In this document: positions 57,330-64,000 of the stretch, one piece after another
Layout of the letters: each line of letters opens with the position of its first letter
How positions within the stretch are numbered: the first letter of the stretch is position 1
NCBI GenBank assembly: GCA_963832725.1
Contig: CAWHVG010000001.1
Location: forward strand, 1,054,001-1,118,000
Direction: 5' to 3'
Length of the DNA: 64,000 nucleotides
Source of the DNA: JAEZBP01 sp963832725
GTDB taxonomy: Bacteria; Myxococcota_A; Polyangia; Polyangiales; Sandaracinaceae
Program-made: the position numbers and the translations under genes
The notes under the pieces: model-generated
The model's database searches: none
Told to the model about the DNA's origin: nothing
Seen by the model: only the letters and a program-made list of their open reading frames with translations

Positions 57330-57605
57330 CGGCAACCGAGCTGCGCGAGCGTCGCAAACGCTTCCATCGAGACGGCGCACCCGCGACGAACGTGAACGCG
57401 GAACGTCGCGGTGCGCAACCGGCAGACCACGCCAGCGACGCGAAGGGCTCACCAACGCGACGGGCGTACGTGCGGCGAGCGTGAGCTCGCGGACACCTCG
57501 CGAGAGCCCGGTGCGCAACCGGCAGCGAGACCGGGCCAGCGACGCGAAGGGCTCACCAGCGCGACGGGCGCACGCGGCGAGCGTGAACTCGCGGACACGT
57601 TCCGA
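57330..57605 (+). repeat. ~100-bp direct repeat, two good units and one worn
   Basis: Units at about 57412 and 57512 share GTGCGCAACCGGCA, GCCAGCGACGCGAAGGGCTC, ACCA(A/G)CGCGACGGGCG and GAGCGTGA(A/G)CTCGCGGACAC. A third, more diverged unit begins near 57340 (AAACCGGCAACCGAG). They fill most of the 496-bp gap between the small membrane protein and the CAP gene; no other gene is seen there. Confidence 0.8.
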
Positions 57606-57722
57606 TGCCCGCCGATCGTGAACGCGCGGTGGTGCCGATGCGCTCGTGGCCCGACGGGGTTCGGTGGCGCGGTGCTTGCGGAAGCGAGCGAGCGCCTCTT
57701 CTCTCGCCGCTCGGAGCTCGTC

Positions 57723-58655
57723 ATGCGCACGCTGTCCGCGTTCACCCTCGCCCTCGGCATCGCCGCCGTCACCTCGCTCGCGTCCGCGCAGGACTTCGAC
57801 GCCGCCGGCGAGCAGACGATGCTCGACCGCATCGACGCCGTGCGGGCGGAGGCGGGTCTTCCGCCGCTCACACGGATGCCCGCCCTCGACGCGGTCGCGC
57901 GGCAGCACTCGGTCGAGATGGCGGCGAGCGGCGCGCTCTCGCACGTCTCCGAGGTCACGGGCACACCGGAGGATCGGGTCCGCGCAGCCGGCGTGGAGGC
58001 GAGCGTCATCACCGAGAACGTCGCCCTCCACCAGGACAGCGCGCACGCGATGGAGGCGTTGTTGGCGAGCCCGCCGCACCGCGCGAACGTGCTCGACGCG
58101 CGGGTGAATCGCATCGGTCTGGGCGCGGTCCGCTCGAACGGTGCAGTGTACGTGACGCAGGTCTTCGCCGAGGTGGCGCAGCCGGCGCCGAGCGTGGCGG
58201 CCGCCGAGCCCGAAGCGAGCGACGAGGGCGCGATGGTCCAGATCATCCCGCCCTTCCTCGAAGAGACCCACGCGGCTCCCGCCTCGCTGACCACCACCCA
58301 GCCGAGCGAGCCGGCCGGCGACGCTGCCGTATCCGAAAGCGCGACCGCGCCGTCTCCCGCCGCGAGCGCCGCTCCGGCCGCATCGCCCTCCATCGCCACG
58401 ACGGCCCCGGCCATCGCGCCGGCCTCGCCCCAGGGCGTCGCCGCGGACGACGCGCCCTCACAAAGCCCGGCGCCCTCGCCGACCGCGCCCGCGCAGGGCC
58501 CGGCCCTCGCCGCCGCGGCGCCGGCAGCGCCCGCCGCTCCGGAGACCGCGCAGGACGACTCGCTCTCGGCCGCCACGGCGAGTCGCCTCCGCCAGCTCGT
58601 CGGCCTCGCGGAGTCACTCCTCGGCGCATCCGCCAACGACGAACAGGCGCACTGA
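57723..58655 (+). CDS. secreted CAP (SCP/PR1)-domain protein
   Basis: It has 310 residues from ATG 57723. The signal peptide MRTLSAFTLALGIAAVTSLA is cut near SAQD. The CAP domain (about 30-155) keeps AVARQHSVEMAASGALSHVS, ITENVALH and LLASPPHRANVLDARVNRIG, with the His and Glu of the family's cavity. The second half is a long Ala/Pro/Ser low-complexity stretch, then a short helix at the C-terminus. It is likely secreted or surface attached; CAP proteins bind lipids or metal ions, but the role here is not known. Part of its 3' end is repeated downstream. Confidence 0.85.
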   Translation: MRTLSAFTLALGIAAVTSLASAQDFDAAGEQTMLDRIDAVRAEAGLPPLTRMPALDAVARQHSVEMAASGALSHVSEVTGTPEDRVRAAGVEASVITENVALHQDSAHAMEALLASPPHRANVLDARVNRIGLGAVRSNGAVYVTQVFAEVAQPAPSVAAAEPEASDEGAMVQIIPPFLEETHAAPASLTTTQPSEPAGDAAVSESATAPSPAASAAPAASPSIATTAPAIAPASPQGVAADDAPSQSPAPSPTAPAQGPALAAAAPAAPAAPETAQDDSLSAATASRLRQLVGLAESLLGASANDEQAH

Positions 58656-58765
58656 TCGCCGAGCACGGCCGCGAACCCGACGACGACGACCGGGTCCACG
58701 GATCGCCGAGCACCGCGGTTCCGCGTCGCTCCTCGGCGCATCCGACGACGACCACCACGCCCACG
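58619..58765 (+). repeat. partial repeat of the CAP gene 3' end
   Basis: CTCCTCGGCGCATCCG occurs at the CAP 3' end (near 58617) and again near 58729, and ATCGCCGAGCAC occurs just after the stop (58656) and again near 58704. The order is rearranged, as after a small local duplication with loss. No gene is visible in the 293 bp up to the FKBP start. Confidence 0.5.
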
Positions 58766-58948
58766 GATTGCCGGGCCGACCAGGCCGCATCGCCAGCGCC
58801 CGCGGGGCCAGCCCGGGCGAGGCACGCGACACCGAGGACGACGCCGGCTCGTCCACGGCGCCGACTCCCGAACGCCGCCGCGCCTCCGACCGGCGCCGCC
58901 CACGCTCGCGGGCTTTCCCGCACCGGCGGCTCGTGTCAGGGTGCGCGC

Positions 58949-59269
58949 ATGCTTCAGAAAGAAGACCTCGTCGAGGGCAACGGCACCGAAGCGGTCGCGG
59001 GGAAAACCGTCTCCGTCCACTACACCGGCCGGCTCACCGACGGCACCAAGTTCGACAGCTCGCTCGATTGGGGCGAGCCCTTCTCGTTCCGCCTCGGCGC
59101 GGGCCAGGTCATCCAGGGCTGGGACCAGGGCGTGGCCGGGATGAAGGTCGGCGGCAAGCGCAAGCTGACCATCCCGCCGGAGCTCGCCTACGGCGAGCGC
59201 GGCTTCCCGGGCGCGATCCCGCCGAACTCGACCCTCGTATTCGAGGTCGAGCTCCTCGGCGTGAGCTGA
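58949..59269 (+). CDS. FKBP-type peptidyl-prolyl isomerase
   Basis: This 106-residue, single-domain FKBP has all core motifs: VSVHYTGRLTDGTKFDSS, GQVIQGWDQGVAGMKVGGKR, ELAYGERGFPGAIPPNSTL and FEVELLGV. Key pocket residues (Tyr, Asp, Trp, Phe) are present. No signal peptide, so it is cytoplasmic and speeds proline isomerisation during folding. The start is ATG 58949; the long frame upstream is not coding. Confidence 0.95.
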   Translation: MLQKEDLVEGNGTEAVAGKTVSVHYTGRLTDGTKFDSSLDWGEPFSFRLGAGQVIQGWDQGVAGMKVGGKRKLTIPPELAYGERGFPGAIPPNSTLVFEVELLGVS

Positions 59270-59454
59270 AGGTCCGCCGCGGCTCCCGTCGCCCCCCCAC
59301 GGCGCCCGCCTCGGTCGCGGGGCTCTCGCTCCGAACCGATGGCGGCCCCCGAGGCCGCGCGGCGAAGCCGAGCCCATCGCTCCCGACCGAGAGCGCCGGC
59401 GCGCGTCGAACACGAGCCCGTCCGGCGCACCCGGTCGCGAGCGTCTGACCGCGA

Positions 59455-59814
59455 TCAGACCTTCGGCTCGTCCGAGCTGAGGAAGACCTCGTGGATCTCC
59501 AGCACGTTGGAGCCGGCGAACATCTCCTTCGGAGGCCGGTTCCGATGCGCTTCGGCGAAAGACGGGCTCTTCGTCCACGCGACGAAGTCGTCGAAGGTCT
59601 CCCACCAGGTCTTGACCTCGTAGTAGGCGTCCTTGTCCGGGTCGGGGGTCCACGCGCCCGTCGCGTGGTCGAGCTTCATCGGCTTGGGCCGGTGGACCTC
59701 GTTGCGGATGAACCCCGGCGACTGGTCGACCAGCTCGCGCCGCTGGCGGAAGCGCTCCTCGAACTTCTCCTCCCAGCCCGGGGCGATGGGGATGCGATTG
59801 GTGACGACGATCAT
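59455..59814 (-). CDS. antibiotic-biosynthesis-monooxygenase/haem-degrading-like protein
   Basis: It has 119 residues from ATG 59814, with a good ribosome site GAGGAGG before it. It has the ABM ferredoxin-like fold of HmoA/IsdG relatives: NRIPIAPGWEEKFEERFRQR, QSPGFIRNEV, then YYEVKTWWETFDDFVAW and SPSFAEAHRNRPPKEMFAG. The conserved Asn, Trp and His seen in haem-degrading members can be matched to N6, W72-like and H87-like residues. It is a small cytoplasmic protein; haem or quinone-type substrate is inference from the family. Confidence 0.8.
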   Translation of the reverse strand: MIVVTNRIPIAPGWEEKFEERFRQRRELVDQSPGFIRNEVHRPKPMKLDHATGAWTPDPDKDAYYEVKTWWETFDDFVAWTKSPSFAEAHRNRPPKEMFAGSNVLEIHEVFLSSDEPKV

Positions 59815-59904
59815 CGTGTCCTCCTCGGTGTGACGTCCCTGCGAGCCGTCGTTCGGCTGGTGACGCCCTGGAAGGGTTCTAGCTCCGTCCCTGGAGGCTG
59901 AACC

Positions 59905-60141
59905 ATGCCGCGATGGTCGATCACGATGGCGCTGGCCGCAATGATGGCGGCGGCCGGCTGCAGCGAGGTCCAGGTCGCCACACCCAAGACGGCGGCGGAG
60001 GCGAAGGGCGAGAAGCACTCACACTTCCAGCCAATGCCGATGATCACCTACTACGAGCCGATCCAGAACCTCGGCCCCAACGGCGCGCCCACGGTGCCGG
60101 CGGCGATCGACCGGCGCGAGGTCGATCTGGGAGCGCGCTGA
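59905..60141 (+). CDS. small lipoprotein
   Basis: It has 78 residues. The lipobox is MMAAAGC after a short signal; the mature part is polar and contains the His/Met-rich HSHFQPMPM and the segment YYEPIQNLGPNGAPT. No family is recognised. The stop TGA overlaps the ATG of the next small lipoprotein by one base, so they are coupled. It is divergent from the ABM gene at 59814. Confidence 0.7.
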   Translation: MPRWSITMALAAMMAAAGCSEVQVATPKTAAEAKGEKHSHFQPMPMITYYEPIQNLGPNGAPTVPAAIDRREVDLGAR

Positions 60142-60272
60142 TGCGCCTCGCGTTCGCGCTGCTGGTCGTGCTCGTGAGCGCGTGCGAGCAGCCGCCGCGT
60201 CCGCCGGCGACCCCCACGGTGCCGAACGACACGGCGGGCGCGCAGGCCACGCCGAGCCCGTCCGGCCGCTGA
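60141..60272 (+). CDS. very small lipoprotein
   Basis: Forty-three residues: a lipoprotein signal (MRLAFALLVVLVSAC) followed by a 28-residue Pro/Thr/Ala tail. It is coupled by a one-base overlap to the lipoprotein before it. Such tiny lipoproteins are often envelope spacers; the role is unknown. Confidence 0.6.
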   Translation: MRLAFALLVVLVSACEQPPRPPATPTVPNDTAGAQATPSPSGR

Positions 60273-60415
60273 ACGGCGGGAGGGAGATCCCCATCGATCC
60301 GGGCCCGGTCTCGGTGTCGCGGGTCGCCTCTCCGAATCGGGCGCGCGCTCGGATCGGTCCCACGGGCCCGGCGGCGAGGCGAGCACGCCCGGAGACGGCA
60401 ACTCACATGGACCGG

Positions 60416-60443
60416 ACGATCAACATTGATCAATGTGTATCGT
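60416..60443. promoter_or_regulatory. 28-bp AT-rich palindrome between convergent genes
   Basis: The left half is ACGATCAACATTGA and the right half is TCAATGTGTATCGT; 12 of 14 positions pair, with a perfect 12-bp core CATTGATCAATG. Base composition drops sharply here compared with the surrounding sequence. It lies in the 239-bp gap between the small lipoproteins and the GIDE-domain gene, which converge. With no T-run beside it, an operator-like protein site is as likely as a terminator. Confidence 0.5.
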
Positions 60444-60511
60444 CTATCAACATATCCCGTCATCAGTGAGTCCGGACACGTTCACCCGCCCGCATCTCAC
60501 CGGCCCGCATC

Positions 60512-61225
60512 TCACCCGCCGAGCGCGAAGAGGCCGGCGCCGACGGCGATGAGGACGACGCCGATCCCCACCGCGATCCGGAGCATCGCGTTCATGGCCC
60601 GCACGTCGGCACGCTCGCGCTCCTTGAGCGCCTCCAGATCGCCGTCGCTCACCACCAGCCCCTCTTCGCCGGCCTCGAAGCGGGGCACCTCGCGGCCGCG
60701 AAGAGCGGGCGTGCCCACCACGGTCAGCGCGTCGCCCGGACGGATCGCGCGGTGGAAGACGGCGTAGCGCGCGGCGCGATCCGGCGCCGGCACATCGATG
60801 TTCCCCGCCTCGAGCAGCGCGAGCACCTTCGGCGAGGGCTCCGCCTCCGTCGCCTCCACCTCGGACCAGGCCAGCGCCAGCTCGGCATTGGTCAGCACGA
60901 CCTCGACCCGCGCGTCGCCTTCCTCCAGCGGCACCACCTCGCCCGCGCGCAGCGTGCGCAGCACCTTCTCCCCGCCGTCCACCCGCGAGAGCCGCGCCTC
61001 GTAGAAGACGACCTTCTCGTCGGTGATCGGATCGGTCAGAGGCTGCGCCGCGCCGGCGCGACCGCGGATGGCGACCAACCGAGGCTCACTCAGGCTCGCG
61101 AGCGGCGAGAGCGCGAGCGCCTCGACCGCGCCGACCCGCGCCACGAGCTCCCGCCGCGCGGCCCACGTGAAGCCCGAGACCACGAGGAGCACCGAGCCCA
61201 CGATCAACAGAAGAGCAATCCACAT
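60512..61225 (-). CDS. GIDE-domain membrane protein
   Basis: It has 237 residues from ATG 61225, with a membrane helix at each end (MWIALLLIVGSVLLVVSGF and IAVGIGVVLIAVGAGLFAL). The soluble middle is the GIDE (MUL1-like) domain: RLVAIRGRAGAAQPLTDPIT, VVFYEARL, EVVPLEEGDARVEVV and YAVFHRAIRPGDALTVVGTP. In mitochondria this domain faces the intermembrane space; in bacteria its role is unknown. There is no RING finger, as usual for bacterial members. Topology predicts both ends near the membrane and the domain on one face. Confidence 0.82.
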   Translation of the reverse strand: MWIALLLIVGSVLLVVSGFTWAARRELVARVGAVEALALSPLASLSEPRLVAIRGRAGAAQPLTDPITDEKVVFYEARLSRVDGGEKVLRTLRAGEVVPLEEGDARVEVVLTNAELALAWSEVEATEAEPSPKVLALLEAGNIDVPAPDRAARYAVFHRAIRPGDALTVVGTPALRGREVPRFEAGEEGLVVSDGDLEALKERERADVRAMNAMLRIAVGIGVVLIAVGAGLFALGG

Positions 61226-61320
61226 GCGCCAAAGGTAGTCGCCGTCGCGATCCGAGCACGTACGCCACGGTCGATCGCGCGGTGGCCCGCCGCCCGGCCG
61301 CGGTGCTATTGCTTCGCGCG

Positions 61321-62110
61321 ATGCGCGCTCTCGTCACTCCCCTCACGCTCGTCCTGGCCCTCGGCTGCGGAGCCGGGCCGATCCGTGTCCCCGAAGATCA
61401 GCGCGAGCGCGCGGCCCCCATGGCCGAACGCCCGGAGGAAGTGCGGGTGCGCCGCCTCTTGGTGGCCTTCCACGGCGCCGAGGGAGCCGGCGACGACATC
61501 ACGCGGACCCGAGAGGAAGCGCGCGACCGGGCCGAGATGCTCGCCGGCATCGCGCGCGAGGCGAGCTCGAGCTTCCAGGAGCTCATCGCCCAGTACGGCG
61601 ACCGTCCGCCAGACCGCGACGACCGGAACACCATCCGGCTGGTCCGCGCCGACAGCGAAGACTTGCCCGAGCGCGTCCGCCGCGCGGCCCTCCGCCTCGA
61701 CGTGGGACGGGTCTCGCACCCGATCGAGACCGACGCGGGGTTCGTGCTGGTGCGGCGCGAGGCGGATCCGACCGACGAGGGGCCCTCGCAGATCGGCGCC
61801 CGCCACATCCTGATCAGCTTCCAGGGCGCGCGGCAGGCCGCGCCGGACGTGACCCGCACCCGCGAAGAGGCCGAGGCGCTGGCACGGCAGATCTCCAACA
61901 GCGCGCGTGAGAACCCGGACGAGTGGAATTCGCTGCACGACGAGTACAGCGACGAGCCCCACTCGCCGCCGGGCGGCGATTCTCGGGACGTTCGGCCACG
62001 GCCAGATGGTGCCGACCTTCGAGCACGCGGCGTTCCACCTGGAGGTCGGTCAGGTCAGCGATCCCGTCGAGTCGCCCTTCGGCTACCACGTCATCCAGCG
62101 CACCCGCTGA
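61321..62110 (+). CDS. lipoprotein parvulin-type peptidyl-prolyl isomerase (one apparent frameshift)
   Basis: Two frames join into 262 residues when GATTC at 61978-61982 is read as GATC (gives PPGGDLGTFGHGQM). The start is ATG 61321 and the lipobox LVLALGCGAG. There are two parvulin-like domains in tandem: the first (about 40-145, VRVRRLLVAFHGAE) and a second (about 155-262, IGARHILISFQGA, GTFGHGQMVPTFEHAAFHL, SPFGYHVIQRT) with the full PpiC signature. It likely folds outer-membrane or secreted proteins in the periplasm, like PrsA/SurA. Confidence 0.85.
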
Positions 62111-62226
62111 CGCCGCGCGCGGAAGCGCTCCGGCGCTCGAGCACGACCGAGGCGGCGCGACGTCGTGCGAACGCACGAGCGGCCGTGCCGCGGGTAGGCC
62201 GGCACGGCCGCGAGGGGAGATTCGAC

Positions 62227-63000
62227 TCAGGTCTCGAAGAGCTTGGCCCGGAAGTCCTCGGCGGACCCGCCTTCGGCGATGGCGATCAGCGCGTCGTGCA
62301 TCCAACCGAGCCGCCGCGCATGGTCGGCCTCGAGCTCCGACCGCCGCGCACGCAGCGCTTCCTCGAGCGCGTCGCCCTTCTTCCCCTCGACGATCAGGGC
62401 CAGTCCGTCGCGGAGGAGCGGCTCGCCGGCCGACTCGAGCACCTCGCTCAGCGCCTCCGGTCCGGCCTGCCCCGCGATGCGCACGAGATTGGTCAGGAGG
62501 TTGCGCAAATCCTTGTCGCTCGCGTCCGGCGCCGCGTCCTTTCCGACCGACTCCGGCTCCGGCAGCCCGATGTCCCCGCTCTCGAGGAGCGCGTTGGCCA
62601 CCTTCAGCACCTTCTTCTCGGCCGCCTCGCGCTCCGCGTTCGAGACACTCTCGATGTAGGCGAGGTTGTCGCGCAGCCACTTCACCGAGTCGGCGCTCAG
62701 GTTGCCGAGGATCCGCCGCTGGAGCGGGTCGGCCGCCGTGGCGAGGATGATCAACAGGTCGTCGGGCGCCGCCTTGCTCAGCACCTCGCGCAGGTGCTCG
62801 TCCGGCAGCCCGGTCAGCGTCACGACCTCGTGGAACGTGGCCTGCCCGGAGTCGGCGGCCCGGGCCCGGAGCGCCTGCGCCTGTTTCGACCGTTCGGCCT
62901 CGGCGGCTCCCTCGCGAGCGCGGGTCTCGTCCGCCTCCATCCGCGTCGCGCTCTCCTCCAGCATGGAGTCGAGCAGGTTCTCCAGGTTGTCGCGGCTCAT
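62227..63000 (-). CDS. FliG-like protein
   Basis: It has 257 residues from ATG 63000. The N-terminal 60 residues are charged and helical (MSRDNLENLLDSMLEESATR). The central part resembles the FliG armadillo/C-terminal fold: PDEHLREVLSKAAPDDLLII, ADPLQRRILGNLSADSVKWL and AEREAAEKKVLKVANALLES. The last third is helical and novel. No other flagellar gene is in view, and FliM/MotA contact motifs such as EHPQ are not evident. It may be a stand-alone FliG-derived protein in signalling or gliding rather than a switch ring part. It is divergent from the TldD-like gene. Confidence 0.7.
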   Translation of the reverse strand: MSRDNLENLLDSMLEESATRMEADETRAREGAAEAERSKQAQALRARAADSGQATFHEVVTLTGLPDEHLREVLSKAAPDDLLIILATAADPLQRRILGNLSADSVKWLRDNLAYIESVSNAEREAAEKKVLKVANALLESGDIGLPEPESVGKDAAPDASDKDLRNLLTNLVRIAGQAGPEALSEVLESAGEPLLRDGLALIVEGKKGDALEEALRARRSELEADHARRLGWMHDALIAIAEGGSAEDFRAKLFET

Positions 63001-63168
63001 TCGTGCCCCTCCGTGCCAGAAGTGTACTGACGGTACGTCGTGTCCGTTCTGCGTGAACCCATTTCTCGCAGCGTTCTCGATCGAAAAGCAAGCCCGAGAG
63101 GCGCGCTGCCACGTGGACGCTCCGCACGGATGGCGCCGGACGCGAGAGCGGGCATACTCCGCGATCCC

Positions 63169-64000
63169 GTGGGAACGAGCCGACAGAGCATCAAGCGACT
63201 GACCACCGCGCTGGCCGAGGAAGCGCACCGCGCGCAGCGCGAGCTCAAGGCGAGCGGCCACCGCCGGCCTTACCTGGTCGCGTATCTGCTGCGCGACATC
63301 GAGCAATACTGGATCGACGCCCGCTTCGGCACGCTCTTCGCCGACGAGCGCCGGCGCTGGCGACGCTGCTTCGCCGACGTGCGGGTCGGGAGCTACCGCT
63401 ACGATCACGTTCAAGACGGCGGTCTGAGCGACAACTCGACCAAGACCGAGGCATACGCGTACACCTCGCTGCCCATCGGCGACCACCTCGGCGGCGTGCT
63501 GCACGGCGTCTGGCAGCTCACCGAGGCGCGCTACCGCGAGGCCGCCGAGAGCCTGCTCGAGAAGCGAGCCGAGCAGCTCCACGTGATGGACCCGAACCGC
63601 GGCCTGCAGGGGTTCGAGCGGCGCGAGCCGACGGTCTACCGCCACCTCCGGGATCTGCCCGAGGTCGATCGCGCGAGCTGGATCCGCTACGCCGAAGCGG
63701 CGAGCGCCATCGGCCGGCGCGAAGAAGGGCTGGTCGGCTGCGAGGTCGAGCTCACGGTGCGCAACGTGACGCGCATCTTCGTGAGCACCGAGGGCAGCGT
63801 GGTCACCGACCGCCAGCCCTTCTGGCAGCTCAGCGCGATGCTGGACCTCTCGACCGACTCGGGCGTCACGGTGCCGTGGAACCTCTCGCACTTCGTGATG
63901 GACCCGGACGAGCTGCCGGCGCTGCCCGCGTTGAAGAAGGAGATGCGCGACGCGGTGCGGACGATGCGCAAGATCGCCGCGGCCGACACGCTGCGCGCCT
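63169..64000 (+). CDS. TldD/PmbA-like metalloprotease-related protein, 3' end outside window
   Basis: The frame is open from GTG 63169 (ATG 63130 is an alternative) to the window edge, about 277 residues. The N-terminal region matches the style of TldD-related proteins of this phylum: RPYLVAYLLRDIEQYWIDAR, RRCFADVRVGSYRYDHV, TEAYAYTSLPIGDHLGGV and ELTVRNVTRIFVSTEGSVVT. The metal-binding HExxxH of active TldD, expected further on, is outside the window. Such proteins process or degrade modified peptides. It is divergent from the FliG-like gene, sharing a 170-bp upstream region. Confidence 0.7.
   Translation, partial: MGTSRQSIKRLTTALAEEAHRAQRELKASGHRRPYLVAYLLRDIEQYWIDARFGTLFADERRRWRRCFADVRVGSYRYDHVQDGGLSDNSTKTEAYAYTSLPIGDHLGGVLHGVWQLTEARYREAAESLLEKRAEQLHVMDPNRGLQGFERREPTVYRHLRDLPEVDRASWIRYAEAASAIGRREEGLVGCEVELTVRNVTRIFVSTEGSVVTDRQPFWQLSAMLDLSTDSGVTVPWNLSHFVMDPDELPALPALKKEMRDAVRTMRKIAAADTLRA

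Noticed and set aside
60406..60468. A 20-codon open frame across the AT-rich palindrome
   Set aside because: It is too short, has no ribosome site, and the codon use follows from the palindrome itself.

Overview
The window looks like chromosome of a high-GC Myxococcota bacterium, most like the Polyangia/Sandaracinus side of that phylum. Three things point there: GC-rich coding throughout, many lipoproteins and secreted proteins with Asp/Gly/Ala linkers, and two proteins ending in MYXO-CTERM sorting tails. A membrane-bound Ser/Thr kinase, PilZ and CheB-CheR-kinase hybrids and a PKMT-type methyltransferase fit the same picture. I see no rRNA, tRNA, CRISPR array, prophage or complete insertion sequence. 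Genes are short transcription units on both strands. Layout: 0-5 kb holds a partial gene, a large lipoprotein and a Rieske oxygenase/nitronate monooxygenase operon. 5-20 kb is the plastic part: a large AAA-TPR regulator, a methyltransferase, a truncated duplicate of a later gene, a 43-bp palindromic tandem array, two relics of an IS91-like transposase, a kelch surface protein, and the full-length parent of the truncated duplicate. 20-31 kb carries a protein methyltransferase, a PAP2 phosphatase, an IgGFc-binding-like lipoprotein and a signalling cluster (two response regulators, an HWE-type kinase and a CheB-CheR-PAS-kinase). 31-43 kb is metabolic and housekeeping: SGNH hydrolase, a split alcohol-oxidase-like pair, P450, persulfide dioxygenase, amino-acid permease, UbiB-like kinase, universal stress protein and DUF427. 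43-64 kb has a large secreted esterase, an FG-GAP surface protein, a Ser/Thr kinase with a PilZ partner, an aldolase/dehydrogenase, a CAP protein, FKBP and parvulin isomerases, small lipoproteins, a FliG-like protein and the start of a TldD-like gene. Two genome-scale signals stand out. First, a 181-bp element with CTAGTAC/GTACTAG ends occurs three times (plus one worn relic), always touching or inside genes, once as a readable insertion in a membrane-protein gene. Second, about a dozen otherwise good genes carry single-base frameshifts; in six of them the shift is exactly a GATC site read as GAATC or GATTC, and restoring GATC restores the frame. This suggests methylation-linked sequencing error rather than real gene decay. 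I therefore annotate those genes as intact CDSs spanning the shift.
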